Shown piece by piece: positions 16,301 through 25,325 of a stretch of 64,000 bases of DNA; positions within the stretch are counted from its first letter, which is position 1, and every line of letters begins with the position of its first letter. Below the pieces are notes generated by a model, which was not told the origin of the DNA, did no database searches, and saw only the letters and a program-made list of their open reading frames with translations. The translations under genes and the position numbers were made by a program. The stretch is from Lachnospiraceae bacterium (GTDB lineage Bacteria; Bacillota; Clostridia; Lachnospirales; Lachnospiraceae): positions 217,371 through 281,370 of the forward strand of contig CAJTDX010000001.1 of NCBI GenBank assembly GCA_910575155.1, written 5' to 3'.

Positions 16301-19300
16301 AGATAAAGTTTACCATTGATCCTTATGATATTCAGACCGGAGAAGAGGGAGGATATGATAACGGAAGTAAAATTGAAGTGGAAGGTCTGGTAACGGATGT
16401 AATTCTTGACCGGATCGAAGAGACAGAAGGCGTAGGTAAAGATCAATATGATCCGGACCGGGTGGTTCAGACAGAGCTGAAAGTTTACTATACGGCAAAA
16501 GGTTTGAATGGCGAAACCACAAATCCGGAACGTCGTCTGTTGGAGCTGGATAAGGAATATACGGTTTCTTATGAGAATAATGATACTATTGGTACTGCCA
16601 CAATCACTATAAAAGGAAAAGGCAATTTTAGCGGAGAGATTACCAAAGAGTTTAAAATCCGGGGAGATTTATCTTCTGATGCTACGAATCTGGAAGTAAA
16701 GGACTGTATGTACAGTCCCTCTGGAGAGGAAGGAATCATACCGGAACACAAGGTAACTTATACGATTACGCGTTCCAGTGGCGTTAAGGTTCCGATCGAG
16801 CTGGTGGAGGGTGAAGATTACGTAGCAGAATATGATAACAATCACAATGCTACGATAAACGGCACTCCGGCCACCATAAAGATTCTTCCTGTGAAGGAAG
16901 GTGATATTGAGACCGGAAATTATACTGGCGAGAGAAGTGCGGAATTTAACATTGAACAGAGGGATCTTTCCGCCGCCATAGAAAGCGAAGGAAGGCCCAA
17001 GGATCCGGATCTGGCCGTAACCGGACTGGCAGAAGACGGATATGAATACACAGGAGAGAAAATTGTGCCGCAGCTTCAGGTAAGCTGTAAGGGAACAGAA
17101 CTTTCCTGGATCTTTGAAGGCGAAAGCGGCAGCGATACATATGATTATGTGGTTTCAGCCGTAAACAATACAAATGTATATGAATACAGCGATGGTTCTA
17201 ACGGTCCCAAAGAGCGCTTATATCCAACCGTAACCGTAACGGCGCGTCAGGATGAGAATGGAGAGTACAAAGGAAATTACAAAGGCAGTTTCCAGATGCG
17301 TTTCCAGATTAATCCGAGATTGATTTCGGCTGAAACTGTTGATAACGAGATACAGCCGATTACAGGAATGGAGACCGAGATGGATTATACCGGAGTACCG
17401 GTGACGTTCCCTCTTATTTCGGATGATCCTGCGGATGCCGGAAAGAATGCCATTCGTGTAACCTGGAGTAAGGAAGGTCCTGACGGGGTTATCCGTTCAC
17501 AGTTGGTGGAAGGTCAGGATTATGTGATTGAATACAAGGATAATATTAAGATTGGCGAGGCAAAAGTTGTTGTCAAGGCAGTAAACGAGAGCAATTATAC
17601 AGGAGAGTATGAGAAGCCCTTTAAGATTATGGCTAGTATTGAAGTGGTAGATCAGGAAAATCCGCCATTGAAATATATGGGGCTGAAATTTGATGAAAAT
17701 GTTCCGTATGGAATTGTGGACGTCTATCCGGAAATGATATTTGAGGATTATTCGGGCGTGCTCTGCGGAGAGACCAATGAACCGAAAATATTGGTGGAAG
17801 GAGAAGACTTTGAGATTGTCACAATAGAGAATCAGGGAGACACGGCAGACGTCAGCAAAAATAATAAGAATGTGGCAAGTAAGGATGACGAGGACGAATC
17901 AAAAAGGCCTTTAGTTGTAATCAGAGGAAAAGATTGCTATCGCGGCGTTATCAAAAGGTACTACAACATTATTCCCAAAGATTTGTCAACAGATCAGGGA
18001 GATATTACGGTAGAGTTTACAGGAAGCATGAATTCAGAAGAATACGAAAATGCTTATATTTATACCGGAGCGCCAATCGAGCCTCAGATTAAAGTGTATA
18101 ATCATGGACAGATTATGGTGCCGGATGTTGATTACGTAGTGGCAGAGTATGTGAACAATATTAACGTATCTACAGCGGAAAACCGTGCGGGTGTGGTGAT
18201 TGAGGCTGTGCAGGGAGGCAATTATCAGGGACGCAAGACATTTTACTTTGATATCGTAAAGCGTACCATTTCCGGAATGGAAGTCACAATTACCGGAGAA
18301 CCTCAGGTTTTCAATCGTCAGGAGAAGTGTCCGCCAGTGGAAGTATCTTATATGGACGGCGCCAACCGCGTTGTTTTGTCAGAAAATGAGTATGAAGTGG
18401 CGTATGCCAACAATATTAATGCGGCAACAGAAAACAGCGGCGAAGAAGCTCCGGTTGTTATTATTACCGGAAAGGGCGATTACGAAGGGGAGATACGCAA
18501 GAATTTTACCATTTTGCCGGAAAGCCTTGAGATCGTGGAAGGGCAGGAAGATGATTTTGAGATTGGCGCTGAGGAAGCTATCTATACCGGAAAGCCAGTG
18601 ACGACGACCATTTATGTGACTGCCAGTGATGGAACTCCTTTGAATGAGGGAGAAGATTATGAACTGGGCGAATATACAGATAATGTCAATATAGGAACCG
18701 CAACGATCGCAATCACAGGTAAAGGGAATTATACGGGGACACGTCAGGTACCGTTCCGTATCATACCTGCAGAGGGAAAAATACAGGTGGGGATAATACC
18801 GGATCAGATCTATGACGGTCTGGAGATTATGCCGAAGCCTGAGGTATCTTTTAAGGTAGAAAATGTAGAAGGCGTGGATGATATGGAATTTTCGCTTACA
18901 GAAGGTGAAGATTATGAGTTGTCCTACGCAGATAATATTGATGCCGGAACGGCGTCGGTCACAATTACCGGAACAGGTAACTTCCCAGGTACGGCAACGG
19001 CGAATTTCACCATTCTGCCCAAGAGCATCTGCAATGATGTGAGCGGCGATGACGGAATTGCCAGCGATATGGTTCTGGGTGAAATCGAGGATCAGATTTA
19101 TACAGGCAGAGGTCTTACGCCGGATGTGGATCTTTCTTTCCACATGAACCAGAGCGGTGAGGAAGAAGCGGATCAGAAACTTATCTTAAACCGCGATTAT
19201 ACATTGAGTTACACAGCGAATATTACTGTGGGAACGGCTGGCGTAACCGTTACGGGAATAAACAATTATACAGGAAGTATTCAGACTAAGTTCCGTATTC

Positions 19301-20517
19301 TGGGTACAATGAATCTGGCGACAATTGGCAGTATTCCTGTTCAGGAGTATACAGGTTCTCCACTGACTCCGAAACCGCAGATTTCCTTTGTGGGAACAGA
19401 GCTGACAGAGGGTGTGGACTATACTCTGGAGTATGCAGACAATATAGAGCGGGGAACAGCGACGATTACGATTACCGGAATCGGCTGGTATACCGGAACC
19501 AGAACCATTACCTTTGATATTGCAAGAGAATTATCAGAAGAAACGCTTGTACGGGGGATAGCGGCGGCATATACTTACAATGGAGCAGCCATTATGCCTG
19601 CTGTACGGGTGGAAGAGGACGGAAATGTCCTGACTATTGGAACAGATTATACAGTTTCCTACAGCAATAATGTTAATGTAGGAACCGCAACGATTAGTAT
19701 TACAGGAATTAATAAATATATTGGAAGCAGAAGCGTTTCCTTTAAGATCATTCCCAAGAACATCAGCAGGGCAAATGTGTCGGCGATTGCCGTTCAGACG
19801 TATACCGGGAAAGATATCAAACCGGATGTGCGTGTGGAAAACGAGGGGAAGGTTCTGACAAATGGAACAGACTACAAGATCAGTTATGCGGATAATAAAA
19901 ATCCGGGAACCGGAAGAGTAGTGATTCATGGAAACGGTAATTATACCGGACTTCAGAGCGTGAACTTCAGTATTGCTGTTCCCAAGGTTACGGGAGTGAA
20001 GGCTTCAAAATATACAGCTTCCAGCATTACATTCTCCTGGACCCGCAATCAATTAGTCAAGGGTTATGAGATTTACAATTCCAAGAATAAACTTCAGGCG
20101 CGGGTAAACAAGAACAGTACTGTCAAAGCGACGGTAAAGAGCCTGAAAGCAGGAACAGTCAGCACGTTTAAGATCAGGGCGTTTGTTGTAAAAGGCGGCA
20201 AGTACCATTATAGCGATTTTGTAAGTATTAAGGCAGGGACGTCGACGAAGGCGCCGAGTATTACTTCTGTCAAGTCCAAACGGGTGACACTTAAGTGGAA
20301 GAAGATTAAAGGAGCAACTACCTATCAGATTTACAGGAGTACGAGCAAGAAAGGCAAGTATAAAAAGATTGGCTCTACCACCAAGCTAACCTACACGGAC
20401 AAAAAGGCAAAGGGCGGCAAGACTTATTATTATAAGGTCCGCACGGGCAAAAAGAATAACAACAAAACGTATTACAGCAGTTATTCGAAGGTAAAATCTG
20501 TGAAAGCAAAAAAGTAG
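13396..20517 (+). CDS. Giant secreted protein of about 24 MBG-like repeats with FN3-like tail
   Basis: A 2373-aa exported protein. A signal peptide (LFARRFMALALSVCMIAGMI, cleavage near VRAAEG at 31-36) is followed by about 24 beta-rich units of 70-120 residues. Each has the pattern YTG-(x)-I-x-P, then GxDY-x-V-x-Y-x-NN, then GTATVTITGKGNYTG and a closing F-x-I. This is the signature of MBG/YDG-type bacterial Ig-like repeats. The last four units are the most regular and the middle ones are longer and degenerate. The final 180 residues form two fibronectin-III-like domains (TGVKASKYTASSITFSW; KAPSITSVKSKRVTLKW) ending in a Lys-rich tail. There is no wall-sorting motif or membrane anchor, so attachment must be indirect. 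Sortase and an anchored protein follow, making this a surface-adhesion locus. Confidence 0.9.
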   Translation: MYKLFARRFMALALSVCMIAGMIDLSGFTVRAAEGVTIRDYTIEVVDTDIVYDSKPKEPAIVLKDVSGQELADHSLYKVTYENNTNAGWATVKAANVANEQDYITGDFLIEERGMSNCEIAAIAPQRVLSDTVSVSPVVTVTDTGLGTTLEGKDYSCVYSNNTFATSVNGKGTVTVSGKGNYEGSITKEFDIEKLDPEKLTFSIDGEIKAYTGNEIKPGLKNVQYNNIDLTQEQYTVSYRNNIAAADKTAEVTVTGKGEYAGLEKTKYFSIRKNLNTDYANGKRITAEIRPQSYTGEAIALNYEDITLNDPEVGPLEGGVDYEITGYNNNVNETTDGKMATVTLTGKGKYVGPKTVEFKIEAARLTEEMIDIQGKENCKYDGSDQYSKLTITVSAKNGKPYTPGTDYTITHDAAIQSGTHWVKVTPQGKLKGDPVTINYTVAKRELNDPRVTVNFTDTPNYIYDGTEKKPGISLTYTKADGTVQTLTAPADYNTQLGYSNNLHASGSSEAEKATVWATAAPNSNFTGESAHKTFHIEPLEMTAINTEITGIDASATYTGDPITFKSLGVKVSGRALSNTDYTTEYANNVAVGSNTASITIRGTGDYKGEFVRYFSITECSLKDRMITIVPITPQQYTGNPIEPKITIKHNTRELVEGTDFEVNYGSNNTAVGTVTVTITGKGNYKDEATTSFSIVRRNITQGGELLVRDAAAGYDYHELTADEIFYKYENKKIEPELTVTYRNQDAGIDVTLEKDVDYKISFIRNTEISSASSRAQVIINADQAANGNYAGTKTYDFTIKGDLSDYGTEGAYTEISIPDQIYTSNDITPANADVKFNKKALTADDYTIACSNNRETGKALATFEGRGFYFGTTGSVEFNIVPLNLSEDDLAENGYVINGVQSNYTYSGFPVIPAVSVVHNGNELTEDLHYDLEDQPEGEDVDNVNVSTDKKAGKLIITGLTTNYTGSHEIKFTIDPYDIQTGEEGGYDNGSKIEVEGLVTDVILDRIEETEGVGKDQYDPDRVVQTELKVYYTAKGLNGETTNPERRLLELDKEYTVSYENNDTIGTATITIKGKGNFSGEITKEFKIRGDLSSDATNLEVKDCMYSPSGEEGIIPEHKVTYTITRSSGVKVPIELVEGEDYVAEYDNNHNATINGTPATIKILPVKEGDIETGNYTGERSAEFNIEQRDLSAAIESEGRPKDPDLAVTGLAEDGYEYTGEKIVPQLQVSCKGTELSWIFEGESGSDTYDYVVSAVNNTNVYEYSDGSNGPKERLYPTVTVTARQDENGEYKGNYKGSFQMRFQINPRLISAETVDNEIQPITGMETEMDYTGVPVTFPLISDDPADAGKNAIRVTWSKEGPDGVIRSQLVEGQDYVIEYKDNIKIGEAKVVVKAVNESNYTGEYEKPFKIMASIEVVDQENPPLKYMGLKFDENVPYGIVDVYPEMIFEDYSGVLCGETNEPKILVEGEDFEIVTIENQGDTADVSKNNKNVASKDDEDESKRPLVVIRGKDCYRGVIKRYYNIIPKDLSTDQGDITVEFTGSMNSEEYENAYIYTGAPIEPQIKVYNHGQIMVPDVDYVVAEYVNNINVSTAENRAGVVIEAVQGGNYQGRKTFYFDIVKRTISGMEVTITGEPQVFNRQEKCPPVEVSYMDGANRVVLSENEYEVAYANNINAATENSGEEAPVVIITGKGDYEGEIRKNFTILPESLEIVEGQEDDFEIGAEEAIYTGKPVTTTIYVTASDGTPLNEGEDYELGEYTDNVNIGTATIAITGKGNYTGTRQVPFRIIPAEGKIQVGIIPDQIYDGLEIMPKPEVSFKVENVEGVDDMEFSLTEGEDYELSYADNIDAGTASVTITGTGNFPGTATANFTILPKSICNDVSGDDGIASDMVLGEIEDQIYTGRGLTPDVDLSFHMNQSGEEEADQKLILNRDYTLSYTANITVGTAGVTVTGINNYTGSIQTKFRILGTMNLATIGSIPVQEYTGSPLTPKPQISFVGTELTEGVDYTLEYADNIERGTATITITGIGWYTGTRTITFDIARELSEETLVRGIAAAYTYNGAAIMPAVRVEEDGNVLTIGTDYTVSYSNNVNVGTATISITGINKYIGSRSVSFKIIPKNISRANVSAIAVQTYTGKDIKPDVRVENEGKVLTNGTDYKISYADNKNPGTGRVVIHGNGNYTGLQSVNFSIAVPKVTGVKASKYTASSITFSWTRNQLVKGYEIYNSKNKLQARVNKNSTVKATVKSLKAGTVSTFKIRAFVVKGGKYHYSDFVSIKAGTSTKAPSITSVKSKRVTLKWKKIKGATTYQIYRSTSKKGKYKKIGSTTKLTYTDKKAKGGKTYYYKVRTGKKNNNKTYYSSYSKVKSVKAKK

Positions 20518-20547
20518 CTGGAGGGAAGAAAGGAAGTTGATATCAAT

Positions 20548-21708
20548 ATGAGTAAAGTATATTGTATTGGAAAATTCCAATTTGATTCCTATGATAAGTA
20601 TCAGGAAGCGTTGGACGATATAGAGAAAATCAGATATATCTCAAGAAAAATGGATATCAATGAACCTGGCGTTGCACAGCGGCTTTATACACTGATCCGG
20701 GAGGGAAAGATTATTTTTAAGAGCGACGTCGGAGACGACTATCTGCTGTACCTCTCGGATATGGTGGCAGAGGATTACCGTATTCTTTCTAAGAATTCAA
20801 TTGGTAAAAAGATAGCCGGTAAGGTCCGGCAATTGTCTCCGGGGCAGATCGTGGGCGCTGTTTGTATGGCTGGCGCGGTGGTATGTTTCCTGGTATTTTT
20901 GGGAAGTGAATATCGTGACCAGCAAAAAGCCAGAGAACTGGAACGATTGAAAAATGAGCAGGAAATCTCAGCGGCGTCTGACTGGCTGTCTGCCAAACTT
21001 ATGAATGTACTGCAGAAGGAAGAGGCAAAAGCGGAAGAATCCTTACAGACAGAAACAGAGACTGTGGACAATGAAGTATATGCTGCTGAGTTTACAGAAG
21101 CGGAACCGAAAGGACCGCAGATTTTACCGGAATATGAAAAATTGTATGCGGCAAACGCAGATTTTGCCGGATGGATTTCTGTGGCGGGAACGGATATTGA
21201 TTATCCGGTGATGCAGGCAGTATCTGAAAGCAGTGATTTTTATCTCAATCATGATTTTAATGGGGAAGATGATATCAATGGTTCTATTTTCCTGGATTCC
21301 AGAAATGATTTGCAGGATTCCAACGATAACATGATTGTATACGGTCATAATATGAAATCAGGCATGATGTTTGGCGGACTGAAAGAGTATTTGGATAAGA
21401 ATTATTGGCTGGAACATAAAATTATTACCTTTGATACCATTTTCCAGAAGGCGCAGTATGAAATAGTGGCGGTATGCCTTTCTAAGGTGGAAGGTGAGGA
21501 GACAGAAGGTTTCAAATACTATGATTTTATTGATGCTGGTAGTAAAAAGGCGTTTAAGCAATACGTAAAGAATATTGAATCCTTAAATATTATGGATGAG
21601 CCAGTGGATTTGTCATATGGAGATCAGTTATTAACACTTTCCACCTGCAACAATTATACGAAAGACGGCAGATTATTTTTGGTGGCTAAGAAGTGTGAGA
21701 ATCAGTAA
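20548..21708 (+). CDS. srtB: Class B sortase with cytoplasmic extension
   Basis: A 386-aa membrane transpeptidase that cleaves a sorting motif and links proteins to peptidoglycan. The catalytic residues are H267 (MIVYGHN), C367 (TLSTCNNY) and R375 (KDGRLF), and the long spacing between them is typical of class B. The transmembrane helix is at about 101-119, leaving an unusual N-terminal cytoplasmic part of 95 residues and an outer coiled, acidic stalk (120-190). It lies 30 bp after the giant protein and 27 bp before the leucine-rich-repeat protein, which carries TPKTG. C. difficile SrtB recognises a similar (S/P)PxTG motif, so that neighbour is the likely substrate. Confidence 0.92.
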   Translation: MSKVYCIGKFQFDSYDKYQEALDDIEKIRYISRKMDINEPGVAQRLYTLIREGKIIFKSDVGDDYLLYLSDMVAEDYRILSKNSIGKKIAGKVRQLSPGQIVGAVCMAGAVVCFLVFLGSEYRDQQKARELERLKNEQEISAASDWLSAKLMNVLQKEEAKAEESLQTETETVDNEVYAAEFTEAEPKGPQILPEYEKLYAANADFAGWISVAGTDIDYPVMQAVSESSDFYLNHDFNGEDDINGSIFLDSRNDLQDSNDNMIVYGHNMKSGMMFGGLKEYLDKNYWLEHKIITFDTIFQKAQYEIVAVCLSKVEGEETEGFKYYDFIDAGSKKAFKQYVKNIESLNIMDEPVDLSYGDQLLTLSTCNNYTKDGRLFLVAKKCENQ

Positions 21709-21735
21709 GAGAGGTAATGCAAGGAGGACAAGAGA

Positions 21736-23289
21736 ATGAAAAAAATGTTAGGCAGGTGTTTGAGTGCGGCGCTGATACTGGCTCTCACCCTGGTATTGTG
21801 TCCGGCAGCGGTCACAAAAGCAGAAGAAGATATCAGCATGTATACGATGGACGGAACGACCATCACAGGTTATACTGGTCCGGGAGGAGATCTTGTGCTT
21901 CCGGCAGCGGCAACCGCAGTTGCAGATTATGCCTTTGCAGGAAACGCCAGTATTTCCAGTGTAACGATACCGTCAAATATCACCAGCGTAGGCTCTTACA
22001 GCTTTTCCGGATGTACAGGATTGTCCAGTGCGGTGTTTGGCGGAGGGGTCAGCCTTGGAAGCGGAGTGTTTTATGGCTGCAGTTCTTTGGGATATGTTGA
22101 ACTTCCGGGAGGATTGTCCGCAATTCCAGCAGAGACATTTGACGGCTGCGGAAGTCTTGGAGCAGTGTCAATTCCGGATGGAGTAGGTTCCATTGGAGCA
22201 CAGGCGTTCAATGGATGCGGCAGCCTCAGTGCGATTGGTATTCCGGGAAGTGTGACAGAAATTGGAAGCGGAGCGTTCAATAATTGCGTAAGCTTATCAG
22301 ATATTACAATACCTTCTTCCGTAAGTTCCATGGGAAGCGGTGTGCTGGCAGGCTGCAGCAGTTTGTCTTCTGTGAGTCTTTCAGGAGGAATGTCTGATAT
22401 ACCAGAGCTGACACTGTACGGCTGCAGCGGCTTATCAAGCGTTAGTATTCCTGGTTCTGTCGGATCCATTGGAGCGCAGGCTTTTGGCAACTGCAGCGGA
22501 CTTTCCAGTATTACAATCCCTGCAAGTACGTCGTCCATAGATTTAAGCGCTTTTGACGGCTGCAGCAACCTGACGGAGATTATTATAGAAAGCGGAAATG
22601 GAAGTTATTCTTCTAACGACGGCGCAGTATATGACGGCGGACAGTCACAGCTTTTGTACAGCCCTATGGGAAAATCCAGCCTGAAACTGCCAGATGGAAT
22701 GACAACGATTGCCAGTTCCGCATTTAGTTCGAGTCCATATGTATATAATCTGGAGATTCCAAATTCTGTAACAACCATTGAGGCAGATGCATTTACGGGA
22801 AGCGGTATTGGAACTGTGACGATTCCAAAGAGCGTAACGACCATTGGTTCTCAGTCCTCCTGGACGCCGGACGTTATTTATGGATATACAGGTTCTGAAG
22901 CAGAGCGTTTTGCAAATGAGTATGGATATATTTTCGAGAGTATTGGCGGCGAAAAAGAAGATCCGCCTAAAAAACCAGGTCCTAATGATCAGGATCCTGG
23001 TGGAGACAACGGAAATGATGGAAGCAATGGAAGCAATGGAGGCAGTTCAGGCAGTGGAACGGGTACAGGCGGCAATACAAATACCAATACTGGTACGAGT
23101 ACAGGTACAGGCGGCTCCGGAGTGAGAACCGTAAATTCTGTTTCCAGGAATTTGGGAACAGCAAGAGTACAGAGCGGCACGCCCAAAACAGGAATTGCTT
23201 TTGATGCCAGATATGTCCTCTGCGCAGGAATCTTTCTTGCAGGAGTTTGTCTTGTGATAACGAAGAAAAAGAAAAGTATGAAAATCTAA
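21736..23289 (+). CDS. BspA-like leucine-rich-repeat surface protein, sortase-anchored
   Basis: A 517-aa cell-wall protein. A signal peptide (AALILALTLVLCPAAVTKAEE) is followed by about a dozen BspA-type (LRR_5) repeats of roughly 23 residues with the pattern I-P-x-S-V-x-x-I-G-x-x-A-F-x-x-C. A Gly/Ser/Asn/Thr-rich linker (about 415-465) leads to the sorting signal T482-P-K-T-G486, a hydrophobic helix and KKKK. AGGAGG precedes the ATG. It is third in the operon after the sortase. BspA-like repeats are known in adhesins that bind host proteins; here the ligand is unknown. Confidence 0.92.
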   Translation: MKKMLGRCLSAALILALTLVLCPAAVTKAEEDISMYTMDGTTITGYTGPGGDLVLPAAATAVADYAFAGNASISSVTIPSNITSVGSYSFSGCTGLSSAVFGGGVSLGSGVFYGCSSLGYVELPGGLSAIPAETFDGCGSLGAVSIPDGVGSIGAQAFNGCGSLSAIGIPGSVTEIGSGAFNNCVSLSDITIPSSVSSMGSGVLAGCSSLSSVSLSGGMSDIPELTLYGCSGLSSVSIPGSVGSIGAQAFGNCSGLSSITIPASTSSIDLSAFDGCSNLTEIIIESGNGSYSSNDGAVYDGGQSQLLYSPMGKSSLKLPDGMTTIASSAFSSSPYVYNLEIPNSVTTIEADAFTGSGIGTVTIPKSVTTIGSQSSWTPDVIYGYTGSEAERFANEYGYIFESIGGEKEDPPKKPGPNDQDPGGDNGNDGSNGSNGGSSGSGTGTGGNTNTNTGTSTGTGGSGVRTVNSVSRNLGTARVQSGTPKTGIAFDARYVLCAGIFLAGVCLVITKKKKSMKI

Positions 23290-23309
23290 GAATTGAAGCG
23301 AATAAAAAG

Positions 23310-23349
23310 GCGCTGCCCATCTGTGTAAAAACAGATGGCAGCGCTTTTT
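23310..23349 (+). terminator. Terminator of the surface-protein operon
   Basis: A long GC-rich stem, GCGCTGCC(C)ATCTGT against ACAGATGGCAGCGC with one bulged C, is followed by five T. Confidence 0.9.
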
Positions 23350-23416
23350 AATGGAATATTACTCTGATTTGTAATCGGCACAGAGCAGTAATCTGCGCTG
23401 TCAATAAAATTAAAAT

Positions 23417-24853
23417 TCAGAGATCCTGAGCAATAGAAAGGGATTTTCTTAAAATTTTCCCGGTTGCGGTACGCGGAATTTTATCTATGAGTATAATATC
23501 CCTGGGAACTTTGTAAGATTCTAAATGTTGTTCCAGGTAATGCTGCAGTTTTGAAATATCAAAATCAGGGTCGGAACATGTAATATAAAGAATTGGAAAC
23601 TGATTATAATCCTGATCTTCCTGTGCAGCACAGGCACAATCCACGATTCCTTCATATCCCCAGAGCACCTGTTCAATCTCACTGGGAGCAATTTTATGCC
23701 CTCCGACATCAATAATGTCTCCTACGCGGCTGACAAAATAAAAATAGCCTTCATCATCAAAATAACCGATGTCATTTAATACAATATAACCGGAATGCAT
23801 CACTTTTTCCGTCAGAGCTTTCTTGTGGTAATATCCGGACATGTTCATACTGCCTTTCACACTGATATAACCATATTGATTTGGCGTTGTTACCGTGTCA
23901 CCGTTTTCATCAACAATGGAAACTTCGGCGTGAACGGCAGGTTTTCCAAGACAATTTTCAACAGGGTTCTTTGACATTTCATTAATCAGGATACATCCCG
24001 ATTCAGTGGCTCCGTATACGTTGTAAAAAGCGGTATCCGGGTATTGTCTGCAAAATGAGCGGATTTGCTGTCCGGTTATGGATCCGGCCATGATTTCCAC
24101 GGCTTCCAGACTGCGGATTGCATCGGCCAGAGCAGGATTTTCGACGTCCAGAAGCATATTAATGTTTGAATGAACGATGGTTAAATAATTAATATTAAAT
24201 TTTTCTATAGCATTGCTGATCAGTTCCAGGCTCAAAGGATCAGAAGAGAGCACTGCGGTTGCGCCGGCATAAAGCAAAGCAAATACTCTGCGGTATCCAA
24301 GTGCGAGATTGAAAGGAATATTGGCAAAAAGAGTGGTATCTGCTGTAATTTTTGTTGCGGAGCAGAGATTCTGCGCCTCTGTGAGCATACTGTTGTTGGT
24401 GTGCGTTACAAGAACGGGTTTACCTGTAGTGCCAGTTGTGGAGATGATGGCGGATGTGGCAGTTCCTTTTGGATAAGATATTTTACCGGAAGGGAGGGTT
24501 TCTTTGAGAAATTCATGGTAGGACTCTCCATTGTTTTTTGTAAAAATCAGAGTTGGCTTCGTAGTTCCCAGGATATCCTGCAATTTATATATGGAAATAT
24601 TTTCCTCAATTGGAACGGCAATGGCTCCGCTTAACTGACAGCCCAGAAATGCTGTAAAGTAAGCAATCAAATCGTCGGACTCAATGGCGATACGCTGTCC
24701 TCTTTTGACAGCGTGCAGTTTCAAAGAATGAGAGAAAATTCGTATCTGTTCTGCCAGTTCCTGGTAGCTGATTCTATTCTGATCAACAGCAATTGCCGTT
24801 TTATCGGGCGTTATTCGGCTGTGTGTAAAGACAGCTTCAACAATACTATCCAT
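23417..24853 (-). CDS. AMP-forming acyl-CoA synthetase / ligase
   Basis: A 478-aa member of the ANL superfamily, which activates a carboxylic acid with ATP and passes the acyl group to CoA or a carrier. The phosphate loop is STTGTTGKP (about 138-146), A5 is YGATES, the adenosine-binding region is GYFDDEGYFYFVSRVGD, and the catalytic lysine is in PRTATGKILRK near the C-terminus. The protein is somewhat shorter than typical (about 510-550). AGGAG precedes the ATG. It diverges from a small XRE regulator and sits near a 4-hydroxybutyrate dehydrogenase pair, so a hydroxy or short dicarboxylic acid is possible. The substrate cannot be read from sequence by eye. Confidence 0.85.
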   Translation of the reverse strand: MDSIVEAVFTHSRITPDKTAIAVDQNRISYQELAEQIRIFSHSLKLHAVKRGQRIAIESDDLIAYFTAFLGCQLSGAIAVPIEENISIYKLQDILGTTKPTLIFTKNNGESYHEFLKETLPSGKISYPKGTATSAIISTTGTTGKPVLVTHTNNSMLTEAQNLCSATKITADTTLFANIPFNLALGYRRVFALLYAGATAVLSSDPLSLELISNAIEKFNINYLTIVHSNINMLLDVENPALADAIRSLEAVEIMAGSITGQQIRSFCRQYPDTAFYNVYGATESGCILINEMSKNPVENCLGKPAVHAEVSIVDENGDTVTTPNQYGYISVKGSMNMSGYYHKKALTEKVMHSGYIVLNDIGYFDDEGYFYFVSRVGDIIDVGGHKIAPSEIEQVLWGYEGIVDCACAAQEDQDYNQFPILYITCSDPDFDISKLQHYLEQHLESYKVPRDIILIDKIPRTATGKILRKSLSIAQDL

Positions 24854-24969
24854 AAATAATTCTCCTGTTATATATCTTTATAAGCTGGTTAATTGATAAA
24901 GACTACTCTATCACAAAAATATGCAACTTTCAATTCCTGATTCTTCTGTGGTTTCGGTTATTTCCATGC

Positions 24970-24998
24970 TTTCCATCAGTTATGTTCTGTGCTATAAT
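24970..24998 (+). promoter_or_regulatory. Promoter of the small XRE regulator
   Basis: TTTCCA (24970-24975), a 17-bp spacer and TATAAT (24993-24998). The -35 is weak and the -10 is perfect. Confidence 0.55.
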
Positions 24999-25039
24999 TT
25001 AAGGTAATTAATGGCAGGAACCATACGAGGAGAATACAT

Positions 25040-25285
25040 ATGAAACCAAGGCAAAAACCACTTGGGGATAAGAATATGATAGGGGCGAATATAACGAAAA
25101 TCCGAAGATTAAATAAAATGAGTCAGAAGGATCTGGCAATTAATATGCAATTAATGGATGTTGATATTAATTTTTCTTCTCTTTCTAAGCTGGAAGGGCA
25201 GACCAGAGTTGCGACTGATAAAGAAATATTTGCAATCGCACAGATATTCAATACAAAGATTGACGATCTGTTTCGTAAGCTTTAA
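25040..25285 (+). CDS. Small XRE-family regulator
   Basis: An 81-aa protein that is almost entirely one helix-turn-helix domain (IGANITKIRRLNKMSQKDLA, then INFSSLSKLEGQTR, then VATDKEIFAIAQIFNTKIDD). GAGGAG lies upstream of the ATG. It diverges from the acyl-CoA ligase and converges on the dehydrogenase pair, so it is placed to control either unit. Its target is unknown. It resembles small regulators found singly across Lachnospiraceae genomes. Confidence 0.85.
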   Translation: MKPRQKPLGDKNMIGANITKIRRLNKMSQKDLAINMQLMDVDINFSSLSKLEGQTRVATDKEIFAIAQIFNTKIDDLFRKL

Positions 25286-25325
25286 GCAGCCGGCCGCCGG
25301 AATTTACCCTTCCAGCCTGAACAGA

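Noticed and set aside
18379-19143. A 254-codon open frame on the minus strand inside the giant surface protein gene
   Set aside because: It is antisense to a well-supported repeat protein, has no ribosome site, and its composition follows from the repeats on the other strand.
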